Positions 55,979-64,000 of a DNA stretch of 64,000 nt are shown here, one piece after another. Made by a program: the position numbers and the translations under genes. The first letter of the stretch is position 1. Every line of letters begins with the position of its first letter. The notes beneath the pieces were generated by a model, which was not told where the DNA came from, ran no database searches, and was given only the letters and a program-made list of their open reading frames with translations. Origin of the DNA: Pohlia nutans (Eukaryota; Streptophyta; Bryopsida; Bryales; Mniaceae); the NCBI GenBank assembly GCA_022496805.1, contig CM040096.1:14261501-14325500 (forward strand), in the 5' to 3' direction.

Positions 55979-56549
55979 CCCCTAACTGCCTAATCGACCA
56001 TATATGGTCGATTCAAAATTTCAGAGTTTAAAAAAATTTCAGCCCACTTTAAACGTCCATAACTTTTGCAAAAATAACAATTTTTGAGCGTCATTTTTTT
56101 TCCCTTGTAGATATTGAAACTGAGCAACTTTCCCAAAAAGAAATTCTGAAAAAAATTTTACTTGTTTTCCTCTAAAGCCCTCAAAGTGACAGCATCTCAA
56201 ATTGTCACAATTTTGAAAATCTGCCCGGAATGGAATCTTTAGGTTTTCTACCAAATAAGATTAGTTCTAACATGAACAAGGTAACCACCATATAAAACCA
56301 ATGTTTTTGACCTATCATACTTGATTCCAAGTCAAAATGACTAAACATGTATTTTTTATAAATTTTTAAAGAAAATTCTTGAAAATTGATTGTTAAATAA
56401 TTCATAGCATTTTTCCAAAATTTAACCATAGGGATGTTGTCTTACTGTTGTGCTCTACATATGTTTAAAAATTGAAGCTCATAAAAGTTGAGTAACATGG
56501 ACATTATAACACATCTAGCATTTCAAGAAAACCCTTGGGCACTTAGGGG
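55979..56549. mobile_element. TTAA MITE, copy 3 (571 bp)
   Basis: TTAA at 55975-55978 and 56550-56553 flank CCCCTAACTGCC... and ...GGGCACTTAGGGG. The terminal repeats here agree over about twelve bases. The hairpin GACCATATATGGTCG lies near the left end. The right end shares ATTATAACACA.CTA with copy 1. Non-coding. Confidence 0.75.
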
Positions 56550-56553
56550 TTAA

Positions 56554-58005
56554 GTAGCTATAAAATTACAATTCAATACAATATAATTACATATTCATTT
56601 TTTTTACATTGGTATCTTTTACCATAATATACAGTACGTTTCATATATGTGAGGATCATTCTTGCAAACGATTTTTAGTTTAAATATATTCAGAACATTA
56701 AACAATGCTTTTTGAACTCATGCACACGTTCATATACGATTTTAATATTATAATTACTGAAATCGTTCAATCATGAAACATTGTACATTAATTGTATTAT
56801 ACGGGTGTTATATGAATACTATAACTCCTTTACGTTGTTGATGGCATTGAGATCATTTCATTATAAATGTTAAATGATGCATTAATGAAGAACATCAATT
56901 AAGAGGTTTAATTGTCCGTGTAAATATCATAAACTAATGATAAAATACATATTTTATTGAATCAAATATTTTAAGGTGATATTATTTTTCAAATGTCTAT
57001 AAACAAAGATAATAAATTGTAACGTTGTTTATAGAACGTCGAATTATAATTATAAAAATTAAATTAAAATTATGAAAACCAATAATAAATTATTTTGAAT
57101 TCTGCAAGATACTCATCAAACTTCTTGTTTTCACAATTTTCAACGAAAACAACTGATCTTATTTTTGCCTAAAAAAAAATCAGTTTCAGATTTTAGATTT
57201 AGTGAAATACAAGATATGCAACAAAAGGATAAAAATATCCTTGAATTTATTTTTACAACATGTTTATTTTTAGAACAATTGTTGGCGAAAAAAATTTACA
57301 CTATGACGACCATGATTTTACGCTTAATACTTTACATACATTTGGTTGAGGCAATGAACAAGTAAAATTTATAAAAGACGTGGCCGAGCCATAAGCACTT
57401 AATTATTCAAGTATCGTTCAACTGTACAGTATTATACATTATAATTAAGCACCACGGAACTTGTTTTTGATATTATGAAATACAACAACATGGAAAAAAA
57501 CTTTTCAACTCGCTTTTAAAACTTGTTATTCTTAAGACCAATTGTAGGTCGAAGGGTTATACACTTTGACCAATGTGGCTATTTCGCGAGCGGTGAGCAG
57601 AAAACCATAAGCGGTGAGCGGAAAATTTTGTTGTCCATGAGCAGATTTTTTCATAAAATTTCAAATTTCAAGAACCCTATGACCGCGTTTTATTCTAACT
57701 TTAGTGAAAAAGATTTTTTTTAACTTTTTATAGGATCCTACAACCGTGGGTTTAGAAAAAAACAATGTTTTAAAAAACTTGACTTTGGGCCTAAGACCGT
57801 GGGGTCAACGTCACATCTGGATCCTAAGGCCGTGCAATGATGAAGGAATTGACAAACATAATGGCCTTGAAGTTGACCCCATTGAGCTCATCATGGCATG
57901 CACTTGTGACGTCATCAATCAAATCAGTCCCTAAACATCAAACTCAAAGGGGAACTCGTCTCTCCAATTACAAAATTGTTAGGGAGCTCATTGCATTTTC
58001 ATTCT
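56554..58005. other. AT-rich DNA with short CCGTGGG word repeats
   Basis: No gene seen. Between about 57670 and 57835 the phrase CCTA(A/C)(G/A)ACCGTGGG recurs three to four times at about 55-60 bp spacing. GCGGTGAGC is repeated at 57585-57620. Confidence 0.4.
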
Positions 58006-58009
58006 TCAT

Positions 58010-58165
58010 GCTTGGGCGGAGTGTTGGAGTGCTGGAATGTTGGAGTGGTGGAGCGCTGGAGTTTTGCACTGGAGTTTTGGACTGCGTGCTCACGTGCTGG
58101 AGTTTTGGACTGGAGTTTTGGACTGCGTGCTGGAGCGCGTCACGGGTGCTAGAGTGCGTCAGGAG
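58010..58165. repeat. CTGGAGTTTTGGACTG tandem repeat
   Basis: GCTGGAGTTTTGGACTGCGTG and shorter GGAGTGCTGGA words are repeated about eight times. Open frames across it are artefacts. Confidence 0.75.
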
Positions 58166-58410
58166 TGCTGGTGCAGCGAGGTATGAGCATCAAATGCTTC
58201 TTTGAAATGCGGGCTCTAAACCACTTATGGAAACCTCCGCTACAATTATGAATGTATTTGAAGTCAGCAGGGCTTTAAAATCAGGCTTCAGAATTGCATT
58301 GTTCAATTGTATGCATTGAGTTTAGTTTGAAGCTTTGAACTCCTTAATGCTTACTAAACTGGAATGTTCATTCACTTATATTGTCTATCATTGTGGACTT
58401 GAATTGGCAG

Positions 58411-58983
58411 AATGAGGAGGCCCATAATTACCAGGGGCATGGCTTTTAGGTGTAACCCAAGTTTGAAGTGCACATGCTGTGGCACCAGAATGATCGACAT
58501 TTACCTCCACCCAGTCACGAGATTTGTCATATGCAAACCCTGTCTTGATTACAGGAGGAGGATGCTCCGGAGAAATGTAATCTTCTACACCTGAACTTCT
58601 GCACTTAAGCAATTTGGAGTGTAATGACATTGAATGCATTGACGTTCTAATCACCTGCACTCTTGTAGGATGGGGAAGTGCGATGTATCGAGTGTGGTGC
58701 GCCTAGCTAAATGGTTCCTTGTTCCATTTGCGACACCAGATTCTGTAGGAATTGTATCACCTGGCTTTGTGGCGAAAACGTGTACGAGAACATCATCTAT
58801 CATCCTATGTGGGCCTGTTTCATATGTGATACTAGACTAGGAGCTCCCATTCGCATGGATACGGAAAACTTCTTGGAATTGGCAGTCATGAACGGCCAAC
58901 ATCCGGAATGTCGCCACTGGATCCGGCGCAAGTGTACCCGAGCAGACTACAGGAATCCTAATGCACCACCTCAAATTCCATAG
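58411..58983 (+). pseudogene. ADD-type zinc finger (ATRX/DNMT3-like), interrupted
   Basis: Two exons (58411-58576 and 58669-58983, GT-AG intron of 92 bp, phase 0) together encode an ADD domain. The GATA-like finger is CTCCGTRMIDIYLHP...ICKPC. The PHD-like part is CIECG...CSICDTRFCRNC...WACFIC, with all zinc ligands in place. ADD domains read unmethylated H3K4 and occur in ATRX remodellers and DNMT3 methyltransferases. An in-frame TAA (58708-58710) lies between the last two halves, directly before an ATG at 58711. No catalytic domain is attached: the frame ends at 58981-58983, and an AATAAA follows at 59180. A pseudogene fragment is most likely. Upstream exons were not found. Confidence 0.65.
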
Positions 58984-59300
58984 TTTTGAAGTGTGCAAGG
59001 AGTGCGACAATCAATACTTCTGAGGTTTGCATAGTTTAGAGTGGAAGGTTTTGTTGTCGTAAATACCTAACAGGACTTCAATACCAGATCAGATCTTTGA
59101 CATGTAAATATCAATGAGTACTCAACTACCAGAACTCTCTTCTCTCATAAGACATTGTAAATATTCTGTTAATATACCGAATAAAAGGCTTTACGTACAC
59201 TCCAGCACGAGTTAAGGATCACGCGTGGTGCGTCCAACATGAGTTAAGGGTCCAGCACAAGATCAGATTCTAGCGCGAGTTCACAGTTTAGCGTCGTGCG

Positions 59301-59915
59301 TGTTCCGGACGGCAACTCTTGGACGGAACCAAGATTAGAATTGAGGGGAAACCTCAGACACGGACAAGACTGAACTAGAAGTGAGGGAATTCCTCACGAG
59401 TGACTCAAACTGCAACTCAAAGTGAAAGAACTAGAAGATGTATTGATAACAGGAAGTCAATAGATGACGGGGTACAACTGGTGTTGAAGAGAGTGAAGAA
59501 GCAACGACTCTCTACTTATACTAGGCTATAGGAAACTTCCGGAGCAAAGTCCTAGAGACCTTGGGAAGCACCCATGGGACCTTTCGGAAGCTTATGGAAG
59601 CTTCCGGAATCTAAGAAGGTCAAGCGGAACCTTCCGGAAGCTTATAGAAGCTTCCGGAAACATCTAGATCCGTATGGAACCTTCCGGAAGCTTGTGGAAG
59701 CTTTTGGAAACTACTAGAACTATACGGAAGCTTGTGGAAGCTTCCGGAAACTAGTGGAAGCTTCCGGAAACTAGTGGAAGGTTCTAGAAGCTAGTAGAAG
59801 GTTCTAGAACCTTCTAGAAGTTACTTTAAACTGATAACGACTAAACTATACTGGTATAGGTCTCACGGGGAACCCGTGGAGTGTGGATGAAGTCCGGTAT
59901 GGCACGTCCAAGACA
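59301..59915 (-). repeat. Gypsy-2 3' LTR (low-coordinate end approximate)
   Basis: On the minus strand it starts TGTCTTGGACG right after the polypurine tract. It shares with gypsy-1 the GAA/TTC-rich part, the TATAAGTAGAGAGTC promoter block and the CTTCAACACCAGTT region. The end at 59301 (…CCGGAACA) is my best guess. GAAGCTTCCGGAA and GGAAGCTT units repeat about fifteen times between 59535 and 59820. Confidence 0.7.
59797..59819 (-). promoter_or_regulatory. Perfect five-unit heat-shock-element-like array in LTR
   Basis: GAA 59797, TTC 59802, GAA 59807, TTC 59812 and GAA 59817 at exact 5-bp spacing. Many three-unit arrays (GAAnnTTCnnGAA) follow towards the TATA box near 59520. The arrangement matches the gypsy-1 LTR although the flanking bases differ. 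Confidence 0.6.
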
Positions 59916-60497
59916 TCACCCCCCCTTCAAGGAACGAGTTCCACGAGTTTCTTTGTGGGCCAATTACAATACTAGAAAAAGGAATGTTCACGTGGGATTT
60001 CACGTGGACCAAACAAAAGAAAAGAATGTACAAGGTACGGAAAACCATTAAATCGAATGTTGGCGCTGGCGGCGGAAGGCTGCGTACGGAATACCGTTAA
60101 ATCGAGCTTTTGTGTTGGCGGCAGAAAAGTCGTGCGATCGTTGTCGGGAGATGGACGCGTGGAGGACAACAACAGTGCTGCGGATTGGTATAAAACCATC
60201 CGGTTGGTAATACGAGACATCGGCGAGGTGGCGATCGCGATCGTTACACCGTTTTCGGCCGACGTGAGTTCGAAAGCCTGCCCCCGCAAAACTGAGCTAG
60301 ACAAGTGCGTCGTCGCCTCGTCGATACCACCACCGTTTTAGTTCAAAGTCTCTGCACCTGCACCAAGAGAAACTCACAGAACTTGGTGCTGGTGGCGGTC
60401 CAGACGCATTGAACTCAAACGTTTCTTGGTTTTGAGGATACTGCCGATGAAATTCCTGAATCATTTCAGGGGCATTCTCAAGGTTTGAGGCAGGCTC
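59916..60497 (-). other. Gypsy-2 3' untranslated region and polypurine tract
   Basis: The tract AAGGGGGGGTGA (minus strand, about 59916-59927) abuts the LTR. The rest to the chromodomain has open frames on both strands (59972-60304 minus, 60057-60341 plus) without a domain. Confidence 0.55.
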
Positions 60498-60692
60498 CTA
60501 GATCCTTTCGCTGATGTCATAGCCCTGCCAATGCACAAGATATTTGAGTCGTCGACGGTGGATGCGAGAGTCAAGAATCTCCGAGACTTCAAATTCTTCG
60601 TCACCTTCAATTTCTATTGGCTGAGGAGGTTCTTGAACCCTGCCCGGTAGTGTTGACTCCTTATACGGCTCGAGGAGAGAGACGTGAAACAC
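60498..60692 (-). pseudogene. Gypsy-2 chromodomain
   Basis: Reads [12 protein letters not shown], then FEVSEILDSRIHRRRLKYLV and HWQGYDISERI before a TAG where gypsy-1 continues TWEP. The cage Trp after the Arg is the codon lost. Sequence beyond the stop (EPASNLENAPEMIQEFH) still looks like chromodomain helix. Matches gypsy-1 7585-7944. Confidence 0.85.
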
Positions 60693-60702
60693 ATGATGAA
60701 TC

Positions 60703-61916
60703 TCATAGAAGCGGGTAACTCCAACCGGTAGGCCACCTTGTTGATTTGCTTGACCACTGGAAATGGTCCAAAGTGGCGGTAGTCGAGTTTATCAGATGGC
60801 CGTCAAGTCCTCGAATTTCGACGGAGTAGCCATACCTTGTCTCCAATCGAGATCTTAGGATGTTCCTTGCGAGATTTGTCTGCGTTAGTCTTCTGATTTC
60901 TTGGGCTTCGAGGACGCTCTGCTTCATCTGTTTCTGGATATCGGATAGTCGGGTAGCAAGATCCGTAGCAGCTGGATTTTCGGAAATGTTCAAGTTGAAT
61001 TGATCAAACCTTGGATGATGACCGTAGCTTGCAAAGAAGGGAGTCTATTGGGTAGACCCTTGCAACGTATTGTTGTAAGCAAACTCGGCAAGCGGCAACA
61101 AGTCCACCCATTTATCGTGATGGTAGTTGATGATACACCGCAGGTATTGCTCCAACACTTGATTTACGCGCTCAGTTTGGCCATCGGTCTGAGGATGGCA
61201 TGCTGAAGATAACTTGATCTCGACGCCTAGAATTTTGAATAGAGATTGTCAGAACTTGGATGTGAATTGCGTCCCGCGATCAGAGATGATGTCGTTAGGT
61301 AAGCCATGGAGTCTGTAGACGTTATCTACAAAGAGTCTTGCTGTTTCCTCGCCGGTCACAGTCTCGTGGCGCGGAATGAAGTGTGTCATCTTGGTGAGCC
61401 GGTCAACAACAACGAAGATGAAGTCAAAAGTCTTGGACGGTGGAAGGTCCACAATGAAGTCCATGGGGTTTCTGGAATCGGCAGCTGTTGAACTAACCCG
61501 TACGGCCGGTGACGAGGGATCTTGGATCTAGAGCAGGTGTCACAGGTTGTGACGTAGTCTTTCACAGTTTTCCACATTTGTGGCCACCAAAAGTCTCTGG
61601 ATATCAGCTCCAAGGTCTTGTTGTAACCAAAGTGTCCCGCCGATGGAAAGTCGTGTCGAGACTGGAGCACTCGGAGTCGACATGGGCCTTCAGGGACATA
61701 AAGTAATTCCTGGTAGTATAACAACCCATTTCGGAAATGGAATCTTGGATCAGCATCATCTCGGGGTGTTTCACGCGATTTGGAAATCCGTGAACTGGAA
61801 GTAGTTTGATTCGAGGATTCCGAATCTATAACCTCTGAATCAGGGACTTGACAGTCCGGACTTGGAAATTCTCCAGGATTGGAGATGCTAGTTTTGTTCT
61901 TGAATTTCAAGGCCAA
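60703..61916 (-). pseudogene. Gypsy-2 integrase
   Basis: 61386-61916 carries the zinc-binding half (GHFGYNKTLELISRDFWWPQ, then CDTCSRSK). A frame shift near 61440 leads to the core in 61249-61464 ([25 protein letters not shown]). A stop follows, then QTDGQTERVNQ with the catalytic Glu kept. 60703-60993 gives the C-terminal part. The Trp-Trp that is broken in gypsy-1 is intact here. Confidence 0.85.
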
Positions 61917-62264
61917 AGGATCGGATTGTAAACTTACTCAGATATCTTGGAGAAAAAATGTATTCACCGAAGTTGTGGTGCACACGGTCTTCAGCTGAAG
62001 TTGCCCAGACTTGATAAGGGTACTCTTTTGCTGGTCGTAAGCTGCATCTCCTTCCTTGGGTGTAAGGTACGATCGTCAGGAAAGAGCGTCGGACCAGATT
62101 TGCTGGGAACCGGGGCGGTACGTAATGACGAAGTTGAAGCGCGACAGCAATATATTCCAACGGGCTTATCGTCGATTCAGTACCTTGACAGTCATGAAAT
62201 ACTCAAGGTTCTTGTGATCGGTGTAGACCGTGACTGGATGTTGAGCTCCTTCGAGAAAATGGCA

Positions 62265-63278
62265 TCACTCTTGGAACAAGTCGACAATGGCTAAGAGTTC
62301 CTTGTCGTGGATCTCATAATTAATCTCAGCAGCAATAAATTTTCGCGAGTGAAACGCGACATGATGGAGGCGTCTGTCTTCGTCGGGTTGTGAAATGACC
62401 GCTCCAAGGGCAAAATCAGAAGCATCCGTTTCTAGGAAGAACAGCTTCTGAAAGCCAAGATGTGTCAAAATAGGCGTTGTTGTAAACGCTTTCTTAAGAG
62501 CTTCAAATGCTTGGTCTGCTTCGGCATTCCACTCGAGCTTGTCTTTGTAAGTCAATCGGGTCAACGGAGCAGCAATTTTGGAATAGTTTTGGATGAAGAT
62601 TCGGTGGAAGTTTGCAAAACCGAGGAAGCATTGTACGTCTCGAACGGTAGTCGGGTTCTTCCAATCGATGACTATTTGAATCTTCTTTGGGTCTATAGAT
62701 AGACCCTCTCCGGATATAATGTAGCCCAAAAATTCAACTTGAGTTTGGTGGAAGACGCACTGTTCCATCTTGGCGTATAATTTGGCAGTGCGTAGCTTCT
62801 CCAATACCAGTCGGACATGGTTGATGTGATCTTCTTCATTCTTGGAGAAAACCAATATGTCGTCGAGATAATAGACAACAAAATCGTCTAGAAACTCTCG
62901 GAATACGTCGTTCATCAAGTGTTGGAAGATGGCAGGTGCGTTGGTAAGACCAAAAGGCATGGAATTATATTCAAAGTGTCCATACCTAGTTCGGAACGCC
63001 GTCTTCCATTCGTCACCTTCCTTGATACGTACTAGGTTGTACGCTCCACGAAGATCAATCTTAGTGTAAATTTTTGCTTGACCGAGTTGGTCAAGAAGTC
63101 CCGAGATAAGTGGCAATGGATACCGGTTCTTGATCGTGACCTTGTTTAGTCCACGATAGTCCACACACATCCGAAGGGAGCCGTCTTTCTTCTTGACAAA
63201 TAGGATAGGAGCTCCGGCAGGTGACTTAGAATGTCGGATGAAGTTCTTTGCGAGATTTTCATCAATGTAATCTCGCAA
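62265..63278 (-). CDS. Gypsy-2 reverse transcriptase-RNase H, open segment
   Basis: 337 codons without interruption; part of a longer frame that begins upstream, so no own start is claimed. Motifs: [63 protein letters not shown] (catalytic), ECFLG-type CFLGFANFHR, RNase H ETDASDFALGA and EIHDKELLAIVD. It ends in TGA at 62265-62267 inside RNase H, at the same codon as in gypsy-1. Related RNase H sequence ([11 protein letters not shown]) continues in frame after it. Confidence 0.9.
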   Translation of the reverse strand: MRDYIDENLAKNFIRHSKSPAGAPILFVKKKDGSLRMCVDYRGLNKVTIKNRYPLPLISGLLDQLGQAKIYTKIDLRGAYNLVRIKEGDEWKTAFRTRYGHFEYNSMPFGLTNAPAIFQHLMNDVFREFLDDFVVYYLDDILVFSKNEEDHINHVRLVLEKLRTAKLYAKMEQCVFHQTQVEFLGYIISGEGLSIDPKKIQIVIDWKNPTTVRDVQCFLGFANFHRIFIQNYSKIAAPLTRLTYKDKLEWNAEADQAFEALKKAFTTTPILTHLGFQKLFFLETDASDFALGAVISQPDEDRRLHHVAFHSRKFIAAEINYEIHDKELLAIVDLFQE

Positions 63279-63422
63279 CGCAGCAAACTCGTTTTGGAAG
63301 AGACTGTAGATTGGACCAAATGGAGGTTGCGCACTTTCATGGAGTTCAATGCCACAATCATACGGTCGATGCTAAGGAAGTGTATCAGCGTTCTTCTTCT
63401 CGAACACGTCTCGATACTCCTC

Positions 63423-64000
63423 CTACTCTGCTGATAACTTGGTCCGTTCTTGAATGGGTTGAGATGTCGGAGTTTCATAAATTGCAAACATATTCCCATT
63501 CTTGGCAGCTCTTATAAACGCTCGGGCACCGACCATCAACGGAACTTTGACCTCGGACTCTTGGACTTGGTAAGAACACGGGTTTGGAATAGTTCTAGGG
63601 TGTCTAGATGAAATTTGAGAAATTATGGTTCGATATGTTACCTTTCGCCTTTTCCAATCTATATCTGGATTGATCATTTCTAACCAAGAGAAACCTAAGA
63701 CGAGAGGATTAGAAGGAGAACTAATGATATTGAATACGATAGTACTTCGGTGCCCTTCTAGGATAATGTCTAAGGGTTTAGTTTCGTGAGTGACATTTCC
63801 TGAAATCAAGGATCTACCATCGATAACCTCTACTGCCACAGGGTATTTCTTACGGACTATAGGAAAATTCTGACGTTTCACAAGGTCTCTATCAATAAAA
63901 CAAGCAGAGGCTCCAGAATCTAATAAAACTTTAACCTTTATGCTATGTGGATGAAAATCTATTTTAAGCGGGATATTAAAACAACGAGAAGGTTCAGATG
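63423..64000 (-). pseudogene. Gypsy-2 aspartic protease and linker (5' part outside window)
   Basis: The frame is open from the window edge. It has the catalytic LDSGASACFIDRDL at about 63890-63935, then the flap and core EVIDGRSLISGNVTHET and LVLGFSWLEMINPDIDW. A TAG at 63423 and another near 63373 separate it from the RT, with linker sequence (HRPYDCGIEL) between them in the same frame. Gag would lie beyond 64000. Confidence 0.85.

Larger units (their letters stand above)
59301..64000 (-). mobile_element. Gypsy-2: Ty3/gypsy chromovirus, 3' part (runs off window)
   Basis: Minus-strand element; from the window end inward: protease, RT, RNase H, integrase, chromodomain, 3' UTR, polypurine tract, LTR. 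It is related to gypsy-1 throughout but better preserved, with an uninterrupted RT. Stops occur near 63421 (TAG), 63373 (TAG), 62265 (TGA), 62175 (TAA) and 60498 (TAG), and the integrase frame shifts near 61440. Gag and the 5' LTR lie beyond 64000. Confidence 0.9.

Noticed and set aside
57837..58205. Upstream exon of the ADD gene
   Set aside because: The frame is mostly a tandem repeat and does not lead into the ADD exon with a usable splice donor.

Overview
The window is plant nuclear DNA dominated by transposable elements. It contains two convincing host genes, each with introns. One is a chloroplast-lumen PsbP-domain protein (PPD6-like, minus strand, 16.4-19.8 kb). The other is a GT37 xyloglucan-type fucosyltransferase (plus strand, 24.4-32.8 kb). 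Spliced exons, plant-type telomeric words, copia elements primed by plant initiator tRNA-Met, and thylakoid-targeted and cell-wall genes all point to a land plant or close streptophyte. The two Ty3/gypsy elements look like the fungal-like (Tcn1/Tf1-type) chromovirus lineage, which I associate with mosses, lycophytes and ferns. A non-seed plant is therefore my best guess, but the species cannot be fixed from the sequence.

Layout. 0-2.7 kb: non-coding DNA crowded with short recurring words. 2.7-8.9 kb: decayed chromovirus (gypsy-1) with both LTRs. 9.0-11.9 kb: remnants of another LTR element, with an acidic/proline-rich dead ORF, an LTR-like tail holding telomere-like repeats, and a solo LTR related to gypsy-1. 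12.1-15.7 kb: a run of microsatellite, minisatellite and satellite blocks. 15.96-16.26 kb: a small inverted-repeat element just 3' of the PPD6 gene. 16.4-19.8 kb: PPD6-like gene whose introns contain internal tandem duplications. 21.2-21.7 kb: first of three TTAA-flanked MITEs. 24.4-32.8 kb: fucosyltransferase gene whose first intron carries a complete copia element (copia-1) with identical 178-bp LTRs and a GAATG target duplication. Copia-1 also carries an antisense ORF with an RNase H1 hybrid-binding (caulimovirus-VI type) domain. 33-36 kb: AT-rich, MITE-like inverted repeats. 36.2-38.8 kb and 49.96-52.57 kb: two diverged copies, in opposite orientation, of one ~2.6 kb segment with GC-rich cargo. 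38.9-39.5 kb: CT/GA tracts. 40.1-40.7 kb: second TTAA MITE. 42.8-44.0 kb: cluster of TGACT...AGTCA inverted words. 44.1-49.6 kb: structurally complete copia-2 with an uninterrupted 1384-aa polyprotein, near-identical LTRs and a GTATT target duplication. 55.98-56.55 kb: third TTAA MITE. 58.4-59.0 kb: two exons of an ADD-type (ATRX/DNMT3) zinc finger broken by an in-frame stop. 59.3-64.0 kb: 3' part of a second chromovirus (gypsy-2, minus strand), running off the window end.

How the parts relate. The host genes are unrelated to each other and sit as islands among elements. The most interesting signals are in the elements. The chromovirus LTRs are packed with alternating GAA/TTC pentamers that match heat-shock elements. 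Gypsy-1 appears to use Tf1-like self-priming. The two copia elements use two different parts of the same tRNA as primer. Copia-1 carries an unexpected antisense hybrid-binding-domain ORF. A three-member TTAA MITE family is present. Many stop codons in the dead elements fall where a Trp codon would be expected.
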